Source: JACCYJ01 sp038198775 (GTDB lineage: Bacteria > Actinomycetota > Actinomycetes > Propionibacteriales > Nocardioidaceae). From it: 64,000 nt of DNA. The position numbers and the translations under genes are program-made. The notes under the pieces were generated by a model that saw only the letters and a program-made list of their open reading frames with translations, did no database searches and was not told the origin of the DNA. The stretch spans positions 37,624 to 101,623 of the forward strand of contig JBBPZV010000032.1 in the NCBI GenBank assembly GCA_038198775.1, read 5' to 3'. This document shows, in pieces, positions 17,614 to 26,204 of the stretch (the stretch's first letter is position 1; every line of letters starts with the position of its first letter).

Positions 17614-19356
17614 ATGACAAGGATGCGCGCGGTCGATGCCGCCGTCTTGATACTGGAGCGCGAAGGCGTCCGGTGCGCCTTCGGTGTCCCCGGCGCCGCC
17701 ATCAACCCGTTCTACTCCGCGATGCTCTCGCGGGGCAGCATCACGCACTACCTGGGGCGGCACGTGGAGGGTGCCGTGCACATGGCCGAGGGGTACAGCC
17801 GCGCCACCCCCGGCAACATCGGTCTCTGCCTGGCCACCAGCGGACCGGGTGGCACCGACACCGTCACCGGCCTGTACTCGGCGTGGGGCGACTCGGTCCC
17901 ACTGCTGGTGGTGACCGGCCAGGCCCCGGTGGCCAAGCTGCACAAGGAGGACTTCCAGGCTGTCGACATCGCCGCGATCGCGGCGCCGGTCACCAAGCAC
18001 GCCGAGACGGTGATGGAGCCCGCGCAGGTACCGGGCGCTTTTCAGGCGGCCTTCCACACGATGCGCTCCGGGCGTCCCGGCCCGGTCCTGCTCGACCTGC
18101 CCCTGGACGTGCAGCTCGCCGAGATCGACTTCGACATCGAGACCTACGAGCCGCTCCCGCTGGCGAAGCCGGCCGCGACGACCGCGCAGGCCGAGAAGGT
18201 CCTCGATCTCCTGGCCGCCGCAAAGCGCCCGGTGCTCGTCGCCGGCGGCGGCATCGTCAACGCCGACGCTGCCGACCTGCTCGTCGGGCTGGCCGAGCTG
18301 CTCGACGTGCCGGTCGTCCCGACCCTGATGGGATGGGGGACGATCCCTGACGACCACCGGCTGATGGCCGGCATGGCCGGCCTGCAGACCGCGCACCGGT
18401 ACGCCAACGCGACGATGCTCGCCGCAGACTTCGTGCTCGGCCTGGGCAACCGCTGGGCCAACCGGCACACCGGTGGCCTGGAGGTGTACCGCGCCGGGCG
18501 GACCTTCGTGCACATCGACATCGACCCCACCCAGATCGGTCGCATCTTCACTCCCGACCTGGGCATCGTGTCCGACGCCAAGGCGGCCCTGGAACGCCTG
18601 CTGGAGGTGGCCAGTCGCCGCAAGGCAGACGGCGAGCTCCCGGACCGGCGCACCTGGGTCGAGGAGTGCGCGGCCCGCAAACGCACCATGCACCGGCGCA
18701 GCGACTTCCCCGACGTGCCGATCAAGCCCCAGCGGGTCTACCGGGAGATGAACAAGGTCTTCGGCCGCGACACCCGTTACGTCAGCAACATCGGCCTCTC
18801 GCAGATCGCCGGCGCCCAGTTCCTTCACGTGTACCGACCCCGCGGGTGGATCGACGCCGGTCAGGCCGGACCGCTGGGCTGGACGGTCCCGGCCGCGCTG
18901 GGGGTGTGTGTCGCCGACCCGGACTCGACGGTGGTCGGGCTGTCCGGTGACTACGACTTCCAGTTCCTCGTCGAACAGCTGGCGTGCGGGGCCCAGTTCA
19001 AGTTGCCGTACATCCAGGTGGTGGTGAACAACTCCTACCTAGGTCTGATCCGGCAGGCCCAGCGCACGTTCGAGATGGACTACTGCGTCCAGCTGGCCTT
19101 CGAGAACGTGAACTCGCCCGAGCTGGACAGCTACGGTGTCGATCACGTGAAGGTCGCCGAAGGCCTGGGCTGCAAAGCGGTACGCGTGCGCGACCCCGAG
19201 CAGCTCGTCGCCGGCTTCGAGAAGGCGCTGGCGATGATGGCGGAGTTCAGGGTGCCGGTCGTGGTCGAGGTGATCCTGGAGAAGGTCACCAACATCGCGA
19301 TGGGCACCGAGCTCGACAACACCACAGAGTTCGAGGACCTTGCCGAACGCGCCTAG
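17614..19356 (+). CDS. gcl: Glyoxylate carboligase
   Basis: 580 aa thiamine-diphosphate enzyme that joins two glyoxylates to tartronate semialdehyde and CO2. The usual catalytic Glu of the family is replaced by Val51 (RHVEGAVHMAEGY), exactly the E. coli Gcl position, which separates Gcl from acetolactate synthase. The TPP motif GLSGDYDFQFLVEQL..NNSYLGLIRQAQR and Gcl-specific AFENVNSPELD..YGVDHVKVAEGLG are clear. It is the last gene of the hyi-glxR-gcl operon. It ends in TAG inside a 14-base palindrome shared with the convergent glycosyltransferase gene. Confidence 0.97.
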   Translation: MTRMRAVDAAVLILEREGVRCAFGVPGAAINPFYSAMLSRGSITHYLGRHVEGAVHMAEGYSRATPGNIGLCLATSGPGGTDTVTGLYSAWGDSVPLLVVTGQAPVAKLHKEDFQAVDIAAIAAPVTKHAETVMEPAQVPGAFQAAFHTMRSGRPGPVLLDLPLDVQLAEIDFDIETYEPLPLAKPAATTAQAEKVLDLLAAAKRPVLVAGGGIVNADAADLLVGLAELLDVPVVPTLMGWGTIPDDHRLMAGMAGLQTAHRYANATMLAADFVLGLGNRWANRHTGGLEVYRAGRTFVHIDIDPTQIGRIFTPDLGIVSDAKAALERLLEVASRRKADGELPDRRTWVEECAARKRTMHRRSDFPDVPIKPQRVYREMNKVFGRDTRYVSNIGLSQIAGAQFLHVYRPRGWIDAGQAGPLGWTVPAALGVCVADPDSTVVGLSGDYDFQFLVEQLACGAQFKLPYIQVVVNNSYLGLIRQAQRTFEMDYCVQLAFENVNSPELDSYGVDHVKVAEGLGCKAVRVRDPEQLVAGFEKALAMMAEFRVPVVVEVILEKVTNIAMGTELDNTTEFEDLAERA

Positions 19357-19366
19357 CTATAGCTAG
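19353..19366. repeat. Perfect palindrome over two convergent stop codons
   Basis: CTAGCTATAGCTAG is a perfect 14-base palindrome that contains the gcl stop (19354-19356) and the glycosyltransferase stop on the other strand (19365-19363). It is AT-rich and carries CTAG twice in otherwise very GC-rich DNA. Confidence 0.8.
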
Positions 19367-20778
19367 CTGCCGAGCAAGGCGGCGATCCTGGACGCGGCGA
19401 CGACCGCCCCGTTGCGCGGCCCGGCTCGGTAGCGCGGTCGGCGGGTCACCGCCTTGCCCAGGGCGGCGGCCAACTGAACCGGACTGGTGCTGCCGTAGTC
19501 CATCCGCTTTCCGGCGGAATAGTGGTCGAGCCGGTGCGTGACGAACCGCTGCTGCTCCCAGTACCGCGCCAGCGGGAAGTAGATGAAGGGCCGGCCGGCC
19601 GCCACCAGCTCCATCGTGGTCGACAGACCGCCCTGGACGACCGCGGCGTCCGCGGCGGCGAGGTGGGCGAACGAGTCGTCGAGCAGGCCGTGCTTGTCCA
19701 GGCCTTCGACATCCGGCAGGTCACCAGGGTCGATCCGTGGCCCGGTGCACGTCACAATCTGGGCGTCGGGAAGGTCCTTGCGGAGTAGGGCAACGCCCTC
19801 CGCGACCAGCTCGAGCAGGTCCCGGCCCACCGCGGTGCCCCCGGCCGCCGCCGCCAGCAGCGGGTAGCCCTCGCCGTAGCCGAGCTGGCGCCGCAGCGCG
19901 GCCGGGTCGCGGTAGCTCCGCGGGTCGCACGGCACCACGTAAGGCACGCGGTCGAACCAGCGAGCGGTCCACTCCCGGATGCCGGGCAGGCCGGGACCGA
20001 ACGACTCATCCGGCAGCTCCCCCGGGGCGCCGATGAACAGCGACAGGTCACGGATCCGGGGATACCGCTCGCGGTGCTCGATCATCTCCGCGTTGTAGTC
20101 GGCGGCGAGGTCCGCCTCCCGCGGGTCGCCGTCTGGGTCGACCGGCAAGAAGCCGACCACGTCGGTGGTGAAGACGTACGGCGCGATCTTGCGCTCGGGG
20201 TTCTCGTGGAGGAAGTGGTCCACCTCCCACGACTCGTCGCCCACCCAGAGGTCGTACGGAGTCTCGCTCACCACCTCGTCGAACAGCAGGTAGTTCGCAC
20301 AGAAGATCTCGTCCATCCGCCGGAAGGCGTAGAACGCGTGGAGGTCGTGCTCGGCCGCCTCGCTCTCCCAGTGCGCCGACTCCGACGCCAGCTCGCAGCT
20401 GGCCGGGTGGATGATCTCGCCGGCGGCCTCCAGAACCTCGGTCACCGGTTCCTGCGCCCACCACTCGATCTGCAGGTCCGGTACGCGGGCGCGGACCTCG
20501 CGAGCGATCGCGAGATCCCGCAGCACGTGCCCGAGCCCGATCGGCGAGGAGATCCACAAGGCCCGCCGCTTGCGGTCCCGGGCGAACAGCCATGGCGTAC
20601 GGCGGGGTGCCGGACGCACGACCCGGTCGACGAACCCCCGGATAGCGTGGTTGACCGCGACCGGGTGCCGCGAGAGCGCGAAACAGGCGCTCCAACTCCT
20701 CAGCTCGCCCCACCAGCGCGCTGGTCTGGCGAGCCGATGAGCCCGTGGACCCGGCGGGAACCGGCACCGTGGCAGCAT
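19363..20778 (-). CDS. MurG/UGT-like glycosyltransferase
   Basis: Up to 471 aa from the ATG at 20778, but the start is uncertain because the first 60 residues are Arg/Pro-rich and there is no clear ribosome site. After that SPIGLGHVLRDLAIA resembles the glycine-rich N-terminal loop of GT-B enzymes. The C-terminal half has GGLSTTMELVAAGRPFIYFP and RYWEQQRFV, the nucleotide-sugar binding region of GT28/GT1-like enzymes. Sugar donor and acceptor are unknown. It lies 49 bases downstream of the aldo/keto reductase gene on the same strand. Confidence 0.7.
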   Translation of the reverse strand: MLPRCRFPPGPRAHRLARPARWWGELRSWSACFALSRHPVAVNHAIRGFVDRVVRPAPRRTPWLFARDRKRRALWISSPIGLGHVLRDLAIAREVRARVPDLQIEWWAQEPVTEVLEAAGEIIHPASCELASESAHWESEAAEHDLHAFYAFRRMDEIFCANYLLFDEVVSETPYDLWVGDESWEVDHFLHENPERKIAPYVFTTDVVGFLPVDPDGDPREADLAADYNAEMIEHRERYPRIRDLSLFIGAPGELPDESFGPGLPGIREWTARWFDRVPYVVPCDPRSYRDPAALRRQLGYGEGYPLLAAAAGGTAVGRDLLELVAEGVALLRKDLPDAQIVTCTGPRIDPGDLPDVEGLDKHGLLDDSFAHLAAADAAVVQGGLSTTMELVAAGRPFIYFPLARYWEQQRFVTHRLDHYSAGKRMDYGSTSPVQLAAALGKAVTRRPRYRAGPRNGAVVAASRIAALLGS

Positions 20779-20827
20779 CCCACGCGACCGAACAGCCTTC
20801 GATGCTCGCTCGGTGCTTTCAGGTCGG

Positions 20828-21820
20828 CTAGCGGTCGATGGAGCTCATGTCGGGATAGCGGTCGCCGGCCGCCGGCGCGACCTTGCTAAGCCGGTCGAGC
20901 TGGCCAGAGGTCAAGACGAGGTCCGCCGCGGCGACGTTCTCCTCCAGGCGACCGACGCGCTTGGTGCCAGGGATCGGTGCCACGTCGTCGCCCTGGGCCA
21001 GCAACCAGGCCAGAGCCACCTGTCCAGGTGTGGCCCCAGCTTCGGCCGCGACCGCCCGCACCTCATCGACGATCGCGAGGTTCTGCTCGAAGTTCCCTTC
21101 GCTGAAGCGAGGGTTGCTCGAGCGGACGTCTCCCTCGGCCAGGTCGGCCCGCGACGTGATGGCGCCGGTGAGGAAGCCGCGACCCAGCGGCGAGTACGGC
21201 ACGAAGCCGATGCCGAGGTCCCGGGTCGTCGGGAGGACGTCGCGCTCGGGGTCGCGAGTCCACAGCGACCACTCGCTCTGCACTGCGGTGACCGGATGGA
21301 GGGCGTGCGCGCGGCGAATCGTGTCGGCACTGGCCTCGGAGAGACCGATATGTCGCACCTTGCCCTGCTGGACCGCGCCGGCGAGCGTGCCCACGACGTC
21401 TTCGATCGGGACCGCCGGGTCGACGCGGTGCTGGTAGTAGAGGTCGATGTGCTCCACGCCGAGGCGCCGCAGCGAACCGTCGAGGGCGGCGCGGATGTTG
21501 TCCGGGTGGCTGTCGAGCGTCCTGACGGGCTCCGTGTCTCCGGCGCTTGCGCCACCACGGTGGGAGATCGTCCCGAACTTGGTCGCCAGGACGACGTCGT
21601 CGCGGCGGTCGGCGATGGCGCGGCCGACGAGCTCCTCGTTGCGGTACGGCCCGTACATCTCCGCGGTGTCCAAAAGCGTCACACCGAGGTCCAGCGCTTG
21701 AGAAATCGTACGGATGGACTCGGCGTCGTCGGAGCCCGCTCCGGCGTAGAAGGCCGACATCCCCATGCAGCCCAGGCCGAGGCAGGAGACCTCGAGGCTG
21801 CCCAGAGTCGCGTGCTTCAT
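20828..21820 (-). CDS. Aldo/keto reductase
   Basis: 330 aa NADPH-dependent oxidoreductase of the AKR superfamily. The catalytic tetrad fits D51 and Y56 (LLDTAEMYG), the Lys in LATKFG and the His in YYQHRVD. LGIGFVPYSPLGRGFLTG and the C-terminal IPGTKRVGRLEENV loop bind NADPH. It resembles the YajO/AKR13-like plant-auxin-induced group. It is divergent from the PPOX gene at 21950. The substrate is not predictable. Confidence 0.92.
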   Translation of the reverse strand: MKHATLGSLEVSCLGLGCMGMSAFYAGAGSDDAESIRTISQALDLGVTLLDTAEMYGPYRNEELVGRAIADRRDDVVLATKFGTISHRGGASAGDTEPVRTLDSHPDNIRAALDGSLRRLGVEHIDLYYQHRVDPAVPIEDVVGTLAGAVQQGKVRHIGLSEASADTIRRAHALHPVTAVQSEWSLWTRDPERDVLPTTRDLGIGFVPYSPLGRGFLTGAITSRADLAEGDVRSSNPRFSEGNFEQNLAIVDEVRAVAAEAGATPGQVALAWLLAQGDDVAPIPGTKRVGRLEENVAAADLVLTSGQLDRLSKVAPAAGDRYPDMSSIDR

Positions 21821-21949
21821 CGCGGGTCCTTTCGGTGGGTGCGACCAGTGGATGCCCCGTCGGCGCGAGCCCGAAGCGTGGTGCGCAAGTTACGCCGCCT
21901 AGCGTTGACGTCGTACGTACGAGACGCCCTTGACGCCCTGGAGACGATA

Positions 21950-22366
21950 ATGCCGCTCGACCCTGACGCCGTCCGCCTCGCCCAGACGAACACGCTCGCC
22001 ACCGTGGTGACCTTGATGCCGGACGGGCAGCCGCAGGCCCTGCTCACGTGGGCCGACACCGACGGCGACCACCTCCTCGTCAACACCGAGCCGCAGCGGC
22101 AGCGGGTGAAGAACGTCCGCCGGGACCCGCGGATCACGGTGCTCCTGCACGGCCGCGACAACGACTGGGACTGGGCCGAGGTGCGCGGCCGGGTGGTGGA
22201 GACGATCGGCGGTCAGCAGGCGCGCGACCACATCGACGCCTTGGCGCAGAAGTACACCGGAGGCCCCTACGACCCTGACGCGATCGGCCCCGAGGGCCGG
22301 ATCATCCTGAAGATCGCCGCTGACCGGGTGGTGACCCCGGCCACTGCCTTCGGCGGGCGGCGCTGA
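21950..22366 (+). CDS. PPOX-class F420-dependent oxidoreductase-like protein
   Basis: 138 aa split-barrel flavin/F420-binding protein (pyridoxamine 5'-phosphate oxidase fold). The ATG at 21950 gives the usual length for the Rv1155-like group. LATVVTLMPDGQPQALLTWA and VNTEPQRQRVKNVRRDPRI are the canonical N-terminal strands. The C-terminal segment has a strand followed by VETIGGQQARDHIDALAQKY. The frame stays open far upstream, but that part is antisense to the aldo/keto reductase. Function is probably F420H2-dependent reduction of an unknown compound. Confidence 0.85.
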   Translation: MPLDPDAVRLAQTNTLATVVTLMPDGQPQALLTWADTDGDHLLVNTEPQRQRVKNVRRDPRITVLLHGRDNDWDWAEVRGRVVETIGGQQARDHIDALAQKYTGGPYDPDAIGPEGRIILKIAADRVVTPATAFGGRR

Positions 22367-22416
22367 ACACGCGCCGATGCGGAATCTGTCCTCGCAGCCC
22401 GAGACGCCGAGCGACG

Positions 22417-22575
22417 GTGAGGGCCCGAGTCGGCTGTGACCCCTCCGCCGTCGTCGCCCTCTTGCTCGACGCCGGCCCGGACGGCGAATGGGTGGGCGAA
22501 GCCTTCGCTGGCGCAGATCTCGCGGCCCCGACCTGATGGCTTACGAAGCCAGCAACATCATTTGGCGTGCGGAAA
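22417..22575 (+). pseudogene. Decayed PIN-domain (VapC-type) toxin remnant
   Basis: From a GTG at 22417 the frame reads into CDPSAVVALLLDAGPDGEWV, a PIN-domain N-terminus (normally VDASAVV...), then GADLAAP. Near 22532 one missing base shifts the reading frame, after which DLMAYEASNIIWR continues in the next frame, the usual PDLLxxEVxNxxxR stretch of VapC. Homology ends at about 22575, where the DUF3054 gene starts. So this is a truncated, frameshifted toxin gene without a visible antitoxin. The call rests on motif reading by eye. Confidence 0.6.
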
Positions 22576-22950
22576 ATGACACCTGCGGTCCGGGCCCTGC
22601 TCGCCGATTCGGCGCTGGTGATGCTCTTCGTCGTCATCGGACGCCGCAGCCACGGGGAGGCCGCCGACGTCGAGGGGCTTGCCATGACCGCCTGGCCGTT
22701 CCTGGCGGGTCTCGCGGTGGGCTGGCTCACGGCCGGTGCGTGGCGTCAGCCGGTTCGGCTCTCGCCGGAAGGCCTGGTGGTCTGGCTGTCGACGGTGGCC
22801 GTCGGGATGCTGTTGCGCATCGGCAGCGACCAAGGAACCGCGTTCGCGTTCATCGTCGTAGCCCTGAGCGCGCTGGGCCTGTTCCTGCTCGGGTGGCGAG
22901 CCTTGCTGCCGGCAGCTCTCCGGCTCACACCTCATCGGCGTTCCAGCTAG
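22567..22950 (+). CDS. DUF3054 membrane protein
   Basis: 127 aa from a GTG at 22567 (ATG at 22576 is an alternative). Four hydrophobic segments are visible. DSALVMLFVVIGRRSHGE and AMTAWPFLAGLAVGWL are the hallmark blocks of DUF3054, a four-helix family common in actinobacteria with unknown function. Its start overlaps the tail of the PIN-domain remnant. Confidence 0.85.
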   Translation: MRKMTPAVRALLADSALVMLFVVIGRRSHGEAADVEGLAMTAWPFLAGLAVGWLTAGAWRQPVRLSPEGLVVWLSTVAVGMLLRIGSDQGTAFAFIVVALSALGLFLLGWRALLPAALRLTPHRRSS

Positions 22951-22979
22951 CCCCTGCGAGCAGGTCGTACGCGCTGCGC

Positions 22980-23453
22980 CTAGTGGGAGCGAACGTAGCC
23001 CACCAGGCCGACGACGTCCTCGGGCACGAGGCGACCGATGGCCCCGCTGGAGTAGACGCTCACCAGGACACGACCATCCGGGCCGAGGACGAAGCCGGTG
23101 GAGTGGACGAACGACGGGTCGTCGTGGGTGAACGCGCCGACGGACTGGGCGATCTGGTGGGCGTCGGCACCGTACGCGACGGGGAACTCCAGCCCGTGCT
23201 TCGAGATGGTCTCCTGCGTCGTGGCCTCGTCGTCGACCGACACCGCGACCACCCGTACGTCGACCTCTGCCAGGGCGGCGGTGCTGCGCTGGAACGCGCG
23301 CAGCTGGGCGTTGCAGAAGGAGCACCACGAGCCCCGGTAGAACAGCACCACGCCGTAGTGCCCGGCCAGGGCGTCCGGAAGCGTTAGCTTCTCGTCGTCG
23401 GGCAGGGACAAGACCATCGACGGGAAGTGATCTCCGGTGTCCAGCGTGGTCAT
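22980..23453 (-). CDS. AhpC/TSA-type thiol redoxin
   Basis: 157 aa from the ATG at 23453, which has a GGAGA site; the longer frame to 23552 is unlikely. Thioredoxin-like peroxiredoxin fold: VVLFYRGSWCSFCNAQLRAF holds a CxxC pair in the place of the peroxidatic centre, followed by VVAVSVDDEATTQETISKHG. It lacks the long C-terminus of typical 2-Cys AhpC. It is probably a peroxiredoxin or thiol-dependent reductase in the cytoplasm. It lies convergent to the DUF3054 gene and divergent to the sigma factor. Confidence 0.85.
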   Translation of the reverse strand: MTTLDTGDHFPSMVLSLPDDEKLTLPDALAGHYGVVLFYRGSWCSFCNAQLRAFQRSTAALAEVDVRVVAVSVDDEATTQETISKHGLEFPVAYGADAHQIAQSVGAFTHDDPSFVHSTGFVLGPDGRVLVSVYSSGAIGRLVPEDVVGLVGYVRSH

Positions 23454-23563
23454 GGCGGTCTCCGATTCGTTCGCGAGGTGTGTCGTTCTTGATCTTCGCG
23501 TCGTCCTACGGCGTCGTCTTACGTCCCGCGGCCCGTTTTCTCCGCCAGACATAGACTCCGGGC

Positions 23564-24253
23564 ATGCCCTCGGTCGACCGCCCGACCGACGCTGCCCAGA
23601 CTCCAGGGCGCCACCTCGACGACGACTCCCGGGCGTGGTTGCAGAGCCTGGGCTCCGGTCACGAGGACGTCGGCGGCTTCGTCAACCGCGATCAGGCGAT
23701 CGCGCGGCTGCACGCGCTGCTGCTCCGCGCCGCCCGGGCCGAGCTCCGTCGACGTGGCGGACATGGGCAGCTCGAAGGCCCCGAGCGCGACGACCTGGCT
23801 CACCAGGCGGCCGCCGACGCACTGGTCGCGATCCTCGCCAAGATCGGACAGTTTCGCGGCGACAGCCGCTTCACGACCTGGGCGTACAAGTTCGTCGTGC
23901 TGGAGGTCTCCGCGAAGCTCGGCCGGCACTTCTGGCGTCGCCCGGCGGCTGCCGTCCCCGACGACGCCTGGGAACGCATCCCCGCTCGGTTCGGCACCGG
24001 CCCAGTCGAGCAGGCTCAGGGGCGCGAGCTGGCCGGCGCGTTACGGGGGGCGGTCGACCAGGCGTTGAGCGAGCGCCAACGCCGGGTCTTCGTCGCCATC
24101 CTCGTCGACGGTGTACCGCTGGACGCGCTGGTCGTCGAGCTGGGATCCACCCGCAACGCGATCTACAAGACCATGTTCGACGCCAGACGTAAGGTCCGGG
24201 CGCATCTGGTCGCTGATGGGTATCTGACCGACGACACATCGAGGACGTCATGA
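23564..24253 (+). CDS. ECF-like sigma-70 family factor
   Basis: 229 aa. Region 2 is seen in DDLAHQAAADALVAILAKIG followed by FRGDSRFTTWAYKFVVLEV (the FTTWAY core-binding/-10 recognition helix). Region 4 is a C-terminal HTH around LSERQRRVFVAILVDGVPLD and GSTRNAIYKTMFDARRKVR. It overlaps the next gene by ATGA, and that gene is a zinc anti-sigma factor. Target promoters are unknown. Confidence 0.9.
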   Translation: MPSVDRPTDAAQTPGRHLDDDSRAWLQSLGSGHEDVGGFVNRDQAIARLHALLLRAARAELRRRGGHGQLEGPERDDLAHQAAADALVAILAKIGQFRGDSRFTTWAYKFVVLEVSAKLGRHFWRRPAAAVPDDAWERIPARFGTGPVEQAQGRELAGALRGAVDQALSERQRRVFVAILVDGVPLDALVVELGSTRNAIYKTMFDARRKVRAHLVADGYLTDDTSRTS

Positions 24254-24477
24254 GCGGGTGGCGGGAGCTCGACGAGTTCCTGCGTACCGACCCGCGAGAC
24301 GTGGGATGCGAGCGTGCCATGGAGATCTTGGATGTCTACGTCGACGCGATGGCGGCCGGAGGCGTTGGCGCCGCGCGGCGACGATTCCCGGGTGTCGCGG
24401 CACACCTGCGGGCCTGCGGTCCTTGCGACGAGGACTTCGCGGGTCTTGTGGCGAGCGTGGAAGCCGCGAGCTCGTGA
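24250..24477 (+). CDS. Small zinc-binding anti-sigma factor (ZAS type)
   Basis: 75 aa protein with HLRACGPCDEDF, the H-x3-C-x2-C motif of zinc-binding anti-sigma domains, and no membrane segment. Translationally coupled to the sigma factor (ATGA) and to the DUF427 gene (GTGA). It probably holds the sigma factor inactive and may respond to thiol oxidation, as ZAS proteins can. The redox response is an inference from family knowledge. Confidence 0.75.
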   Translation: MSGWRELDEFLRTDPRDVGCERAMEILDVYVDAMAAGGVGAARRRFPGVAAHLRACGPCDEDFAGLVASVEAASS

Positions 24478-25169
24478 GCAGCTACCCCGGCCCGCTGGTG
24501 CAGGTCGACCACGTCGAGCCGGTGCCGCGCCGCATCCGGGCCCGGTTCGAGAGCACGACCGTCGTCGACACGACAGCGGCGCTGTACCGATGGGAGGTGC
24601 CGTTCTATCCGCAGTACTACATCCCGGTCGACGACATCGACCCGCAGTTCCTCGCCGATCGACCAGACGCCGTCACCGTCCGAGCCGGCTTGTCGACCGG
24701 CGGGACCGAGAAGTTCGCCCACATCGAGTGGAGTGGCGTGGACGCCTGGTTCGAAGAGGACGAGCAGGTCTACGTCCATCCCCGCAGCCCGTACGTCCGC
24801 GTCGACGCGATCCGGTCGACACGGCCGATCTCCATCGCGGTCGACGGCGTCGAACTGGCCGTGTCATCCTCGTCGGTCATGGTGTTCGAGACCGGCCTGC
24901 CCACCCGCTACTACCTCGACCCGACCGAGGTGCACTGGCAGCACCTGACGCCGAGCGAGACCGTCACCGCCTGCCCGTACAAGGGCGTCACCACCGGCTA
25001 CTGGTCGGTTCGGACCGGTGAGCGGACCTCCGAGGACCTTGCCTGGTCCTACGCCTACCCCACCCGACAGTTGCTGCCCATCGCCGGTCTCGTCGCCTTC
25101 TACAACGAGAAGGTCGACGTCACCCTCGACGGCGAGCCAGTGGAGCGGCCGGAGACCCACTTCTCGTGA
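24474..25169 (+). CDS. DUF427 domain protein
   Basis: 231 aa from a GTG at 24474 that overlaps the anti-sigma stop. The C-terminal half is DUF427, with the strand VHWQHLTPSETVTACPYKG and FYNEKVDVTLDGE; the N-terminal half (VRADARFES-like, YRWEVPFYPQYYIPVDDI) looks like a second, more divergent copy. DUF427 has no firm biochemical role. Coupling to a sigma/anti-sigma pair suggests it is part of their regulon or circuit. Confidence 0.85.
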   Translation: MSSYPGPLVQVDHVEPVPRRIRARFESTTVVDTTAALYRWEVPFYPQYYIPVDDIDPQFLADRPDAVTVRAGLSTGGTEKFAHIEWSGVDAWFEEDEQVYVHPRSPYVRVDAIRSTRPISIAVDGVELAVSSSSVMVFETGLPTRYYLDPTEVHWQHLTPSETVTACPYKGVTTGYWSVRTGERTSEDLAWSYAYPTRQLLPIAGLVAFYNEKVDVTLDGEPVERPETHFS

Positions 25170-25223
25170 TCCCGCCGGGATGCCCCGCCCTCGCCGTACC
25201 ACGGCCGACATCAGGAGGCGTGA

Positions 25224-25610
25224 GTGCCTTCGCTGCGTGACATCGTCGTCGACTGCGACTGCCCGGCGCCGTTGGCGAGATTCTGGGTACTCGCCCTCGA
25301 CGGTTACGAAGTGGCACCGTACGACGCCGAAGAGCTTGAGCGGCTGCGCGGACAGGGGATCGACAGCCCAGAAGACGACCCCACGGTTCTCGTCGAGCCG
25401 ACCTCCGGTGTCGGCCCGCGACTGTGGTTCCAACGGGTGCCCGAGCCCAAGGCGGTCAAGAACCGCGTCCACCTGGACCTGCTGTCGAGCGATGCGGTCG
25501 GCGACGCCGCCACGCTGGTCGAGGCGGGGGCGACCGAGCTGCACCGCGTCGGCAGCCGTATCACGCTGGCCGACCCGGAGGGAAACGAGTTCTGCGTGGA
25601 CGAGCCGTAG
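25224..25610 (+). CDS. VOC-family (glyoxalase-like) protein
   Basis: 128 aa single vicinal-oxygen-chelate protein. DIVVDCDCPAPLARFWVLAL and KNRVHLDLLSSD plus the ending ITLADPEGNEFCVDEP are the standard actinobacterial glyoxalase-like layout. Two halves form the beta-alpha-beta-beta-beta modules. The substrate is unknown. Confidence 0.88.
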   Translation: MPSLRDIVVDCDCPAPLARFWVLALDGYEVAPYDAEELERLRGQGIDSPEDDPTVLVEPTSGVGPRLWFQRVPEPKAVKNRVHLDLLSSDAVGDAATLVEAGATELHRVGSRITLADPEGNEFCVDEP

Positions 25611-25703
25611 CGGTCGGGTGTGACCGACCGGCGATGACTTCGCCGGATTGTGATGGTCTACCACGAGACAACATTCGCCCGCCGAAGGAGAGGACGCAGC
25701 GAC

Positions 25704-26189
25704 ATGTTGCACCACATCATCCCGAACCTGTGGTTCGACACCGCGGCCGAAGAGGCCGCAGCCTTCTACATCTCCGTCTTCGAGAACTCTCGCATCGTGA
25801 ACGTCACCCACTACAACGACGCCGGTCCCCGGCCGGCCGGCATGGTGATGGCGGTCGAGTTCGAGTTGGACGGGCAGCGGTTCGTGGGCATCAACGGTGG
25901 CCCGGAGTTCACGTTCAGCGAGGCCGTGTCGTTCCAGGTCACGTGTGCGACCCAGGACGAGATCGACCACTACTGGGATCGGCTCTGCGAGGGCGGCGAG
26001 GAAGGACCCTGTGGCTGGCTGAAGGACAGGTACGGCCTGTCCTGGCAGGTCGCTCCAGAAGGTATGGACGAGCTGCTGAACGACCCGGACCCCGAGCGGG
26101 GCCGGCGCGCCATGGAGGCGATGTTCAAGATGCGCAAGATCAACATCGCCGCACTGCACAACGCGGCGGACGGCGCCCCGACGGGCTGA
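25704..26189 (+). CDS. PhnB-like VOC protein
   Basis: 161 aa from the ATG at 25704. NLWFDTAAEEAAAFYISVF, FVGINGGPEFTFSEAVSF and the C-terminal CGWLKDRYGLSWQVAP are the PhnB/3-demethylubiquinone methyltransferase-like VOC signature, here with no methyltransferase motif. Function is unknown; many such proteins bind small metabolites or antibiotics. It converges with the FAD oxidoreductase at 26205. Confidence 0.88.
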   Translation: MLHHIIPNLWFDTAAEEAAAFYISVFENSRIVNVTHYNDAGPRPAGMVMAVEFELDGQRFVGINGGPEFTFSEAVSFQVTCATQDEIDHYWDRLCEGGEEGPCGWLKDRYGLSWQVAPEGMDELLNDPDPERGRRAMEAMFKMRKINIAALHNAADGAPTG

Positions 26190-26204
26190 GAGCGGCGGTG
26201 ACCG

